Assembly: GCF_949628215.1 (NCBI RefSeq)
Contig: NW_027441109.1
Span: 744,001-808,000, forward strand
Reading direction: 5' to 3'
DNA length: 64,000 nucleotides
From: Phalacrocorax aristotelis
Lineage: Eukaryota; Chordata; Aves; Suliformes; Phalacrocoracidae
This document shows, piece after piece, positions 26,701 to 40,095 of this stretch. The notes beneath the pieces were generated by a model. That model was not told where the DNA came from, made no database searches, and was given only the letters and a program-made list of their open reading frames with translations. Position numbers and translations under genes: made by a program. Every line of letters starts with the position of its first letter. The first letter of the stretch is position 1.

Positions 26701-29700
26701 GGATGTACTGGGATGTAGTGGGAGGGAACTGGGAGGGAACTGGGATGTACTGGGAGCGAACTGGTATGTACTGGGAGGGAACTGGGATGTACTGGGACAT
26801 ACTGGCAGGGAACTGGGATGTACTGGGAGGGGATTGGGACGGACTGGGAGGGAACTGGGATGTACTGGGCTGCACTGGTAGGGAACTGGGATGTACTGGG
26901 AGGAAACTGGAATGTCCCAGTTGACACCCACTTCCCTCCCAGTTTCCTCCCAGTATATCCCAGTTTCCTCCCAGTATATCCCAGTTTCCTCCCAGTACAT
27001 CCCAGTAAATCCCAGCTCGCTGCCAGTACATCCCAATACATCGCTGTACATTCCAGTTCTGTTCCTGTACATCCCAATACATCCCCGTTCCATGCCAGTA
27101 CATCCCAGTTTCCTACCAGTTCATCCCAGTACATCCCAATTCCCTCCCGGTTCACTACCACTTCTTTCCCAGTGCCTCCCAATACATCCCAGTTCCGTCC
27201 CATTACATCCCAGTACATCCCAGGTCCCTCCCAGTACATCCCAGTTCCCTTCCAGTACATCCCAGGTCCCTCCCAGTACTGGGAGGGACCTGGGATGTAC
27301 TGGGAGGCACTACAATGTGCGGGGATGCCCTGGGATGTACTGTGGAGGAACTAGGATGTACAGGCTTGTACTCGGTTGTACCGGGTGGAACTGGCAGGGA
27401 TTTGGGATGTACCAGGATCTACTGGGATGTACTGGGATGTACTGGGAGGTAACTGTTGTGTACTGGGAGTGAACTGGGAGAGAACTGGGATGTACTGGGA
27501 GGGAACTGGGATGTACTGTGAGGACACTGGGATGTACTGTTATGTACTGGGAGGGAAGTGTTATGTACTGAGGGGAACTGGGACGTACTGGGACGTTCTG
27601 GGAGGGAACTATGAAGTATTGGGATGTACTTAGAGGGAACTGGGATGTACTGGGAGGGAACTGGGAGTGAACTGGGAGGGAACTGTGAAGTACTGGGATG
27701 TACTTAGAGGGAACTGGGATGTACTGGGAGGGAACTGGGATGTACTGGGTGGAAAGTGTTGGGAATTGGGATTTACTGGGAGGGAACTGGGATGGACTGG
27801 GAGGGAACTGGGATGTAGTGGGACATACTGGGAGGGAACTGGGATGTACTGGGGTGTACTGGGAGGGAACTGTTATGTACCGAGGGGGAACTGGGATGTA
27901 CTGGGAGTGAACTGTGAAGTACTGGGATGTACTTAGAGGGAAGTGGGAGGGAACTTGGATGTAGTGGGAGGGAACTGGGATTTACTTGGTGGAAAGTGGC
28001 ATGTACTGGGATGTACTGGAATGGAACTGGGAGTGAACTGTGTGTGAACTGTGAGGGAACTGGGATGTACTGTGAGGGAACTGGGATGTACTGGGATGTA
28101 CTGGGACGGACTGGGAGGGAACTGGGATGTACTGTGAGGGAACTGGGATGTACTGGGATGTACTGGGATGCACTGGTAGGGAACTGGGATGTACTGGGAG
28201 GAAACTGGAATGTCCCAGTTGACACCCACTTCCCTCCCAGTGCCTCCCAGTATATCCCAGTTTCCTCCCAGTACATCCCAGTAAATCCCAGCTCGCTGCC
28301 AGTACATGCCAGTACATCGCAGTACATTCCAGTTCCGTTCCTGTACATCCCAATACATCCCCGTTCCATGCCAGTACATCCCAGTTCCCAACCAGTTCAT
28401 CCCCGTACATTCCAGTTCCCTCCCGGTTCACTACCACTTCTTTCCCAGTTCCGTCCCATTACATCCCAGTTCCGTCCCATTACATCCCAGTACATCCCAG
28501 GTCCCTCCCAGTACATCCCAGTTCCCTTCCAGTACATCCCAGGTCCCTCCCAGTACTGGGAGGGAACTGGGATGTACTGGGAGGCACTACAATGTGTGGG
28601 GATGCCCTGGGATGTACTGTGGAGGAACTAGGATGTACAGGCTTGTACTGGGTTGTACCGGGTGGAACTGGCAGGGATTTGGGATGTACCAGGATCTACT
28701 GGGATGTACTGGGAGGTAACTGTTATGTACTGGGAAGGAACAGGGAGGGAACTGGGATGTACTGGTACGGAACTGGGATGTACTGTGAGGGAACTGGGAC
28801 GTACTGTGAGGACACTGGGATGTACTGGTATGTACTGGGAGGGAAGTGTTATGTACTGAGGGGAACTGGGACGTACTGGGATGTACTGGGAGGGAACTGT
28901 GAAGTACTGGGATGTACTGGGAGTGAACTGGGAGGGAACTGGTATGTAGTAGGATGTACTGGGAGGGAACTGGGATGTACTGGGAGGGAACTGGGATGTA
29001 CTGGGAGGCACTACAATGTGCGGGGATGCCCTGGGATGTACTGTGGAGGAACTAGGATGTACAGGCTTGTACTCGGTTGTACCGGGTGGAACTGGCAGGG
29101 ATTTGGGATGTACCAGGATCTACTGGGATGTACTGGGATGTACTGGGAGGTAACTGTTGTGTACTGGGAGTGAACTGGGAGAGAACTGGGATGTACTGGG
29201 AGGGAACTGGGATGTACTGTGAGGACACTGGGATGTACTGTTATGTACTGGGAGGGAAGTGTTATGTACTGAGGGGAACTGGGACGTACTGGGACGTTCT
29301 GGGAGGGAACTATGAAGTATTGGGATGTACTTAGAGGGAACTGGGATGTACTGGGAGGGAACTGGGAGTGAACTGGGAGGGAACTGTGAAGTACTGGGAT
29401 GTACTTAGAGGGAACTGGGATGTACTGGGAGGGAACTGGGATGTACTGGGTGGAAAGTGTTGGGAATTGGGATTTACTGGGAGGGAACTGGGATGGACTG
29501 GGAGGGAACTGGGATGTAGTGGGACATACTGGGAGGGAACTGGGATGTACTGGGGTGTACTGGGAGGGAACTGGGATGTACTGGGAGGAAACTGGAATGT
29601 CCCAGTTGACACCCACTTCCCTCCCAGTTTCCTCCCAGTATATCCCAGTTTCCTCCCAGTATATCCCAGTTTCCTCCCAGTACATCCCAGTAAATCCCAG

Positions 29701-30100
29701 TTTGCTCCCAGTACATCGCAGTACATTCCAGTTCTGTTCCTGTACATCCCAATACATCCCCGTTCCATGCCAGTACATCCCAGTTTCCTACCAGTTCATC
29801 CCCGTACATCCCAATTCCCTCCCGGTTCACTACCACTTCTTTCCCAGTGCCTCCCAATACATCCCAGTTCCGTCCCATTACATCCCAGTACATCCCAGTT
29901 CCCTCCCAGTACGTCCCAGTTCCCTCCCAGTACATCCCAGGTCCCTCCCAGTACTGGGAGGGAACTGGGATGTACTGGGAGGCACTACAATGTGCGGGGA
30001 TGCCCTGGGATGTACTGTGGAGGAACTAGGATGTACAGGCTTGTACTGGGTTGTACCGGGTGGAACTGGCAGGGATTTGAAATGTCCTAGGATCTACTAG
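23562..30100. repeat. Sub-array between the two 10-kb copies
   Basis: Seven anchors lie here (24402, 25242, 26277, 27314, 28591, 29015, 29989). Unit sizes are irregular: 840, 1035, 1037, 1277, 424 and 974 bp. The 840-bp unit has lost much of the long-type G-rich arm, and the 424-bp unit lacks the inverted arm. The same monomer vocabulary is used as elsewhere. Confidence 0.85.
28591..29014 (+). repeat. 424-bp truncated unit
   Basis: This unit starts with the only variant anchor reading aatgtgtgggg (others have aatgtgcgggg). Its G-rich arm ends at ctgggagggaactgggatgt near 28,990 and passes directly into the next anchor at 29015, with no hinge and no inverted arm. A deletion between two gatgtactgggagg words, one in the G-rich arm and one just before an anchor, would explain it. 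Confidence 0.8.
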
Positions 30101-33100
30101 GATGTACTGGGAGGTAACTGTTATGTACTGGGAGTGAACTGGGAGGGAACTGGGATGTACTGGTAGGGAACTGGGATGTACTGTGAGGGAACTGGGACGT
30201 ACTGTGAGGACACTGGGATGTACTGTTATGTACTGGGAGGGAAGTGTTATGTACTGAGGGGAACTGGTGTGTACTGGGATGTACTGGGATGGAACTGTGA
30301 AGTACTGGGATGTACTGGGAGTGAACTGGGAGGGAACTGGTATGTAGTAGGATGTACTGGTTGGGAACTGGGATGTACCAGGATGTACTGGGATGTACTG
30401 GGAGGGAACTGGTATGTACTGGGAGGGAACTGGGATGTAGTGGGAGGGAACTGGGAGGGAACTGGGATGTACTGGGAGGGAACTGGTATGTACTGGGAGG
30501 GAACTGGGATGTACTGGGACATACTGGCGGGGAACTGGGATGTACTGGGAGGGGATTGGGATGTACTGGGAGGGAACTTGGATGTATTGGGAGGGAAGTG
30601 TTATGTACCAAGGGGGAACTGGGACGTACTGGGATGTAGTGGGAGTGAACTGTGAAGTACTGGGATGTACTGTGAGGGAACTGGGATGTACTGGGAGGGA
30701 ACTTTAAAGTACTGGGATGTACTTAGAGGAAACTGGGAGGCAACTGGCATGTACTGGGATGTACTGGAATGGAACTGGGAGTGAACTGTGTGTGAATTGG
30801 GAGGGAACTGGGATGTACTGTGAGGGAACTGGGATGTACTGGGATGTACTGGGAGGGACTGGGAGGGATCTGGGATGTACTGGGCTGCACTGGTAGGGAA
30901 CTGGGATGTACTGGGAGGAAACTGGAATGTCCCAGTTGACACCCACTTCCCTCCCAGGTTCCTCCCAGTATATCCCAGTTTCCTCCCAGTATATCCCAGT
31001 TTCCTCCCAGTACATCCCAGTAAATCCCAGTTCGCTCCCAGTACATCCCAATACATCGCCGTACATTCCAGTTCCGTTCCTGTCCATCCCAATACATCCC
31101 CGTTCCATGCCAGTACATCCCAGTTTCCTACCAGTTCATCCCCGTACATCCCAATTCCCTCCCGGTTCACTACCACTTCTTTCCCAGTGCCTCCCAATAC
31201 ATCCCAGTTCCGTCCCATTACATCCCAGTACATCCCAGGTCCCTCCCAGTACATCCCAGGTCCCTCCCAGTACATCCCAGTTCCCTCCCAGTACTGGGAG
31301 GGAACTGAGATGTACTGGGAGGCACTACAATGTGCGGGGATGCCCTGGGATGTACTGTGGAGGAACTAGGATGTACAGGCTTGTACTGGGTTGTACCGGG
31401 TGGAACTGGCAGGGATTTGAAATGTCCTAGTATCTACTAGGATCTACTGGGATGTACTGGGAGGTAACTGTTATGTACTGGGAAGGAACAGGGAGGAAAC
31501 TGGGATGTACTGGTAGGGAACTGGGATGTACTGTGAGGGAACTGGGACGTACTGTGAGGACACTGGGATGTACTGTTATGTACTGGGAGGGAAGTGTTAT
31601 GTACTGAGGGGAACTGGGACGTACTGGGATGTACTGGGAGGGAACTGTGAAGTACTGGGATGTACTGGGAGTGAACTGGGAGGGAACTGGTATATAGTAG
31701 GATGTACTGGGTGGGAACTGGTATGTACCAGGATGTACTGGGAGGGAACTGGTATGTACTGGGAAGGAACTGGGATGTACTGGGACATACTGGCAGGGAA
31801 CTGGGATGTACTGGGAGGGGATTGGGACGGACTGGGAGGGAACTGGGATGTACTGGGAGGGATCTGGGATGTACTGGGCTGCACTGGTAGGGAACTGGTA
31901 TGTACTGGGAGGAAACTGGAATGTCCCAGTTGACACCCACTTCCCTCCCAGTGCCTCCCAGTATATCCCAGTTTCCTCCCAGTACATCCCAGTAAATCCC
32001 AGTTTGCTCCCAGTACATCCCAGTACATCGCAGTACATTCCAGTTCCGTTCCTGTACATCCCAATACATCCTCATTCCATGCCAGTACATCCCAGTTCCC
32101 TACCAGTTCATCCCCGTACATCCCAATTCCCTCCCGGTTCACTACCACTTCTTTCCCAGTTCCGTCCCATTACATCCCAGTTCCGTCCCATTACATCCCA
32201 GTACATCCCAGGTCCCTCCCAGTACATCCCAGGTCCCTTCCAGTACATCCCAGGTCCCTCCCAGTACTGGGAGGGAACTGGGATGTACTGGGAGGCACTA
32301 CAATGTGCGGGGATGCCCTGGGATGTACTGTGGAGGAACTAGGATGTACAGGCTTGTACTGGGTTGTACCGGGTGGAACTGGCAGGGATTTGGGATGTAC
32401 CAGGATCTACTGGGATGTACTGGGAGGTAACTGTTATGTACTGGGAAGGAACAGGGAGGGAACTGGGATGTACTGGTAGGGAACTGGGATGTACTGTGAG
32501 GGAACTGGGACGTACTGTGAGGACACTGGGATGTACTGGTATGTACTGGGAGGGAAGTGTTATGTACTGAGGGGAACTGGGACGTACTGGGATGTACTGG
32601 GAGGGAACTGTGAAGTACTGGGATGTACTGGGAGTGAACTGGGAGGGAACTGGTATGTAGTAGGATGTACTGGGTGCGAACTGGGATGTACCGGGAGGGA
32701 ACTGGGATGTACTGGGAGGGAACTGGGATGTACTGGGAGGGAACTGGGATGTACTGGGATGTAGTGGGAGGGAACTGGGAGGAAACTGGGATGTACTGGG
32801 AGGGAACTGGTATGTACTGGGAGGGAACTGGGATGTACTGTGACATACTGGGAGGGAACTGGGATGTACTGGGAGGGGATTGGGACGGACTGGGAGGGAA
32901 CTGGGATGTACTGGGCTGCACTGGTAGGGAACTGGGATGTACTGGGAGGAAACTGGAATGTCCCAGTTGACACCCACTTCCCTCCCAATGCCTCCCAGTA
33001 TATCCCAGTTTCCTCCCAGTATATCCCAGTTCCTCCCAGTACATCCCAGTAAATCCCAGCTCGCTGCCAGTACATCCCAGTACATCGCTGTACATTCCAG

Positions 33101-36100
33101 TTCTGTTCCTGTACATCCCAATACATCCCCGTTCCATGCCAGTACATCCCAGTTTCCTACCAGTTCATCCCCGTACATCCCAGTTCCCTCCCGGTTCACT
33201 ACCACTTCTTTCCCAGTGCCTCCCAATACATCCCAGTTCCCTCCCAGTACATCCCAGGTCCCTCCCAGTACATCCCAGTTCCCTCCCAGTACTGGGAGGG
33301 AACTGGGATGTACTGGGAGGCACTACAATGTGCGGGGATGCCCTGGGATGTACCATGGAGGAACTAGGATGTACAGGCTTGTACTGGGTTGTACCGGGTG
33401 GAACTGGCAGGGATTTGAAATGTCCTAGGATCTACTAGGATGTACTGGGATGTACTGGGAGGTAACTGTTGTGTACTGGGAGTGAACTGGGAGAGAACTG
33501 GGATGTACTGGGAGGGAACTGGGATGTACTGTGAGGACACTGGGATGTACTGGTATGTACTGGGAGGGAAGTGTTATGTACTGAGGGGAACTGGGACGTA
33601 CTGGGACGTGCTGGGAGGGAACTATGAAGTATTGGGATGTACTTAGAGGGAACTGGGATGTACTGGGAGGGAACTGGGAGGGAACTGGGGGGGAACTGTG
33701 AAGTACTGGGATGTACTGGGAGGGAACTGGTATGTACTGGGAGGGAACTGGGATGTACTGGGTGGAAAGTGTTGGGAATTGGGATTTACTGGGAGGGAAC
33801 TGGGATGGACTGGGAGGGAACTGGGATGTAGTGGGACATACTGGGAGGGAACTGGGATGTACTGGGGTGTACTGGGAGGGAACTGTTATGTACCGAGGGG
33901 GAACTGGGATGTACTGGGAGTGAACTGTGAAGTACTGGGATGTACTTAGAGGGAAGTGGGAGGGAACTTGGATGTAGTGGGAGGGAGCTGGGGTTTACTT
34001 GGAGGAAAGTGGCATGTACTGGGATGTACTGGAATGGAACTGGGAGTGAACTGTGTGTGAACTGTGAGGGAACTGGGATGTACTGTGAGGGAACTGGGAT
34101 GTACTGGGATGTACTGGGACGGACTGGGAGGGAACTGGGATGTACTGGGAGGGATCTGGGATGTACTGGGCTGCACTGGTAGGGAACTGGGATGTACTGG
34201 GAGGAAACTGGAATGTCCCAGTTGACACCCACTTCCCTCCCAGTGCCTCCCAGTATATCCCAGTTTCCTCCCAGTACATCCCAGTAAATCCCAGCTCGCT
34301 GCCAGTACATCCCAGTACATCGCAGTACATTCCAGTTCCGTTCCTGTACATCCCAATACATCCCCGTTCCATGCCAGTACATCCCAGTTCCCTACCAGTT
34401 CATCCCCATACATCCCAATTCCCTCCCAGTTCACTACCACTTCTTTCCCAGTTCCGTCCCATTACATCCCAGTTCCGTCCCATTACATCCCAGCACATCC
34501 CAGTTCCCTCCCAGTACATCCCAGGTCCCTCCCAGTACATCCCAGGTCCCTCCCAGTACTGGGAGGGAACTGGGATGTACTGGGAGGCACTACAATGTGC
34601 GGGGATGCCCTGGGATGTACTGTGGAGGAACTAGGATGTACAGGCTTGTACTGGGTTGTACCGGGTGGAACTGGCAGGGATTTGAAATGTCCTAGGATGT
34701 ACTGGGATGTACTGGGAGGTAACTGTTATGTACTGGGAAGGAACAGGGAGGGAACTGGGATGTACTGGTAGGGAACTGGGATGTACTGTGAGGGAACTGG
34801 GACGTACCGTGAGGACACTGGGATGTACTGGTATGTACTGGGAGGGAAGTGTTATGTACTGAGGGGAACTGGGACGTACTGGGATGTACTGGGAGGGAAC
34901 TGTGAAGTACTGGGATGTACTGGGAGTGAACTGGGAGGGAACTGGTATGTAGTAGGATGTACTGGGTGGGAACTGGGATGTACCAGGATGTACTGGGATG
35001 TACTGGGAGGGAACTGGTATGTACTGGGAGGGAACTGGGATGTACTGGGATGTAGTGGGAGGGAACTGGGAGGGAACTGGGATGTACTGGGAGGGAACTG
35101 GTATGTACTGGGAGGGAACTGGGATGTACTGGGACATACTGGCAGGGAACTGGGATGTACTGGAAGGGGATTGGGACGGACTGGGAGGGAACTGGGATGT
35201 ACTGGGCTGCACTGGTAGGGAACTGGGATGTACTGGGAGGAAACTGGAATGTCCCAGTTGACACCCACTTCCCTCCCAATGCCTCCCAGTATATCCCAGT
35301 TTCCTCCCAGTATATCCCAGTTTCCTCCCAGTACATCCCAGTAAATCCCAGCTCGCTGCCAGTACATGCCAATACATCGCTGTACATTCCAGTTCTGTTC
35401 CTGTACATCCCAATACATCCCCGTTCCATGCCAGTACATCCCAGTTCCCTACCAGTTCATCCCCGTACATCCCAATTCCCTCCCGGTTCACTACCACTTC
35501 TTTCCCAGTGCCTCCCAATACATCCCAGTTCCGTCCCATTACATCCCAGTACATCCCAGTTCCCTCCCAGTACATCCCAGTTCCCTCCCAGTACATCCCA
35601 GGTCCCTCCCAGTACTGGGAGGGAACTGGGATGTACTGGGAGGCACTACAATGTGCGGGGATGCCCTGGGATGTACTGTGGAGGAACTAGGATGTACAGG
35701 CTTGTACCGGGTTGTACCGGGTGGAACTGGCAGGGATTTGGGATGTACCAGGATCTACTGGGATGTACTGGGATGTACTGGGAGGTAACTGTTGTGTACT
35801 GGGAGTGAACTGGGAGGGAACTGGGATGTACTGTGAGGACACTGGGATGTACTGGTATGTACTGGGAGGGAAGTGTTATGTACTGAGGGGAACTGGGACG
35901 TACTGGGACGTTCTGGGAGGGAACTATGAAGTATTGGGATGTACTTAGAGGGAACTGGGATGTACTGGGAGGGAACTGGGAGTGAACTGGGAGGGAACTG
36001 TGAAGTACTGGGATGTACTTAGAGGGAACTGGGATGTACTGGGAGGGAACTGGGATGTACTGGGTGGAAAGTGTTGGGAATTGGGATTTACTGGGAGGGA

Positions 36101-39100
36101 ACTGGGATGGACTGGGAGGGAACTGGGATGTAGTGGGACATACTGGGAGGGAACTGGGATGTACTGGGGTGTACTGGGAGGGAACTGTTATGTACCGAGG
36201 GGGAACTGGGATGTACTGGGAGTGAACTGTGAAGTACTGGGATGTACTTAGAGGGAAGTGGGAGGGAACTTGGATGTAGTGGGAGGGAACTGGGGTTTAC
36301 TTGGAGGAAAGTGGCATGTACTGGGATGTACTGGAATGGAACTGGGAGTGAACTGTGTGTGAACTGTGAGGGAACTGGGATGTACTGTGAGGGAACTGGG
36401 ATGTACTGGGATGTACTGGGACGGACTGGGAGGGAACTGGGATGTACTGGGAGGGATCTGGGATGTACTGGGCTGCACTGGTAGGGAACTGGGATGTACT
36501 GGGAGGAAACTGGAATGTCCCAGTTGACACCCACTTCCCTCCCAGTGCCTCCCAGTATATCCCAGTTTCCTCCCAGTACATCCCAGTAAATCCCAGCTCG
36601 CTGCCAGTACATGCCAATACATCGCAGTACATTCCAGTTCTGTTCCTGTACATCCCAATACATCCCCGTTCCATGCCAGTACATCCCAGTTCCCAACCAG
36701 TTCATCCCCGTACATTCCAGTTCCCTCCCGGTTCACTACCACTTCTTTCCCAGTTCCGTCCCATTACATCCCAGTTCCGTCCCATTACATCCCAGTACAT
36801 CCCAGGTCCCTCCCAGTACATCCCAGTTCCCTTCCAGTACATCCCAGGTCCCTCCCAGTACTGGGAGGGAACTGGGATGTACTGGGAGGCACTACAATGT
36901 GCGGGGATGCCCTGGGATGTACTGTGGAGGAACTAGGATGTACAGGCTTGTACTGGGTTGTACCGGGTGGAACTGGCAGGGATTTGGGATGTACCAGGAT
37001 CTACTGGGATGTACTGGGAGGTAACTGTTATGTACTGGGAAGGAACAGGGAGGTAACTGGGATATACTGGGATGGAACTGGGATGTACTGGGAGGGAACT
37101 GGGACGTACTGTGAGGACACTGGGATGTACTGGTATGTACTGGGAGGGAAGTGTTATGTACTGAGGGGAACTGGGACGTACTGGGATGTACTGGGAGGGA
37201 ACTGTGAAGTACTGGGATGTACTGGGAGTGAACTGGGAGGGAACTGGTATGTAGTAGGATGTACTGGGTGGGAACTGGGATGTACCAGGATGTACTGGGA
37301 TGTACTGGGAGGGAACTGGTATGTACTGGGAGGGAACTGGTATGTACTGGGAGGGAACTGGGATGTACTGGGACATACTGGCAGGGAACTGGGATGTACT
37401 GGGAGGGGATTGGGACGGACTGGGAGGGAACTGGGATGTACTGGGCTGCACTGGTAGGGAACTGGGATGTACTGGGAGGAAACTGGAATGTCCCAGTTGA
37501 CACCCACTTCCCTCCCAATGCCTCCCAGTATATCCCAGTTTCCTCCCAGTATATCCCAGTTTCCTCCCAGTACATCCCAGTAAATCCCAGCTCGCTGCCA
37601 GTACATGCCAATACATCGCTGTACATTCCAGTTCTGTTCCTGTACATCCCAATACATCCCCGTTCCATGCCAGTACATCCCAGTTCCCTACCAGTTCATC
37701 CCCATACATCCCAATTCCCTCCCGGTTCACTACCACTTCTTTCCCAGTTCCGTCCCATTACATCCCAGTTCCGTCCCATTACATCCCAGTACATCCCAGT
37801 TCCCTCCCAGTACATCCCAGGTCCCTCCCAGTACTGGGAGGGAACTGGGATGTACTGGGAGGCACTACAATGTGCGGGGATGTCCTGGGATGTACCGTGG
37901 AGGAACTAGGATGTACAGGCTTGTACTGGGTTGTACCGGGTGGAACTGGCAGGGATTTGGGATGTACCAGGATGTACTGGGATGTACTGGGATGTACTGG
38001 GAGGTAACTGTTGTGTACTGGGATTGAACTGGGAGGGACCTGGGATGTACTGGAAGGCACTACAATGTGCGGGGATGCACAGGGATGTACTGTGGAGGAA
38101 CTAGGATGTACAGGCTTGTACTGGGTTGTACCGGGTGGAACTGGCAGGGATTTGAAATGTCCTAGTATCTACTAGGATGTAATGGGATGTACTGGGAGGT
38201 AACTGTTGTGTACTGGGAGTGAACTGGGAGGGAACTGTGAAGTACTGGGATGTACTTAGAGGGAACTGGGATGTACTGGGAGGGAACTGGGATGTACTGG
38301 GTGGAAAGTGTTGGGAATTGGGATTTACTGGGAGGGAACTGGGATGGACTGGGAGGGAACTGGGATGTAGTGGGAGGGAACTGGGGTGTACTGGGGTGTA
38401 CTGGGAGGGAATTGTTATGTACCGAGGGGGAACTGGGATGTACTGGGAGTGAACTGTGAAGTACTGGGATGTCCTTAGAGGGAAGTGGGAGGGAACTTGG
38501 ATTTAGTGGGAGGGAACTGGGATTTACTTGGAGGAAAGTGGCATGTACTGGGCTGTACTGGAATGGAACTGGGAGTGAACTGTGTGTGAACTGTGAGGGA
38601 ACTGGGATGTACTGTGAGGGAACTGGGATGTACTGGGACGTACTGGGACAGACTGGGAGAGATCTGGGATGTACTGGGAGGGATCTGGGATGTACTGGGA
38701 GGCACTACAATGTGCGGGGATGCCCTGGGATGTACTGTGGAGGAACTAGGATGTACAGGCTTGTACTGGGTTGTACCGGGTGGAACTGGCAGGGATTTGG
38801 GATGTACCAGGATCTACTGGGATGTACTGGGATGTACTGGGAGGTAACTGTTGTGTACTGGGAGAGAACTGGGATGTACTGGTAGGGAACTGGGATGTAC
38901 TGTGAGGACACTGGGATGTACTGGTATGTACTGGGAGGGAAGTGTTATGTACTGAGGGGAACAGGGACGTACTGGGACGTGCTGGGAGGGAACTATGAAG
39001 TATTGGGATGTACTTAGAGGGAACTGGGATGTACTGGTAGGGAACTGGGATGTACTGGGTGGAAAGTGTTGGGAATTGGGATTTACTGGGAGGGAACTGG

Positions 39101-40095
39101 GATGGACTGGGAGGGAACTGGGATGTACTGGGATGTACTGGGACGGACTGGGAGGGAACTGGGATGTACTGGGAGGGATCTGGGATGTACTGGGCTGCAC
39201 TGGTAGGGAACTGGGATGTACTGGGAGGAAACTGGAATGTCCCAGTTGACACCCACTTCCCTCCCAATGCCTCCCAGTATATCCCAGTTTCCTCCCAGTA
39301 TATCCCAGTTTCCTCCCAGTACATCCCAGTAAATCCCAGTTTGCTCCCAGTACATCCCAGTACATCGCAGTACATTCCAGTTCCGTTCCTGTACATCCCA
39401 ATACATCCCCGTTCCATGCCAGTACATCCCAGTTCCCTACCAGTTCATCCCCGTACATCCCAATTCCCTCCCGGTTCACTACCACTTCTTTCCCAGTTCC
39501 GTCCCATTACATCCCAGTTCCGTCCCATTACATCCCAGCACATCCCAGTTCCCTCCCAGTACATCCCAGTTCCCTTCCAGTACATCCCAGGTCCCTCCCA
39601 GTACTGGGAGGGAACTGGGATGTACTGGGAGGCACTACAATGTGCGGGGATGCCCTGGGATGTACTGTGGAGGAACTAGGATGTACAGGCTTGTACTGGG
39701 TTGTACCGGGTGGAACTGGCAGGGATTTGGGATGTACCAGGATCTACTGGGATGTACTGGGAGGTAACTGTTATGTACTGGGAAGGAACAGGGAGGGAAC
39801 TGGGATGTACTGGTAGGGAACTGGGATGTACTGGGAGGGAACTGGGACGTACTGTGAGGACACTGGGATGTACTGTTATGTACTGGGAGGGAAGTGTTAT
39901 GTACTGAGGGGAACTGGGACGTACTGGGATGTACTGGGATGGAACTGTGAAGTACTGGGATGTACTGGGAGTGAACTGGGAGGGAACTGGTATGTAGTAG
40001 GATGTACTGGGTGGGAACTGGGATGTACCGGGAGGGAACTGGGATGTACTGGGAGGGAACTGGGAGGGAACTGGGATGTACTGGGAGGGAACTGG
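30101..40095. repeat. 10-kb segmental duplication, copy B
   Basis: This copy lies 16,565 bp downstream of copy A at its start, 16,544 bp through most of its length and 16,534 bp at its end. The offset changes twice, by exactly one 21-bp monomer (A has an extra one near 15,660) and one 10-bp half-monomer (A has acatactggg near 21,830; B lacks it near 38,370). Anchor spacings (from 29989) are 1340, 973, 1025, 1267, 1056, 1246, 973, 195, 645 and 930. In the stretches I compared only scattered single-base differences appear, so the duplication is young relative to divergence between neighbouring units. Confidence 0.93.
37869..38708 (+). repeat. Truncated units without inverted arm (copy B)
   Basis: These are the counterparts of the copy A units, with anchors at 37869, 38064 and 38709 (spacings 195 and 645). 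They preserve the aaggcactac and gatgcacagggatg variants. The 10-bp difference from copy A is the missing acatactggg near 38,370. Confidence 0.85.
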
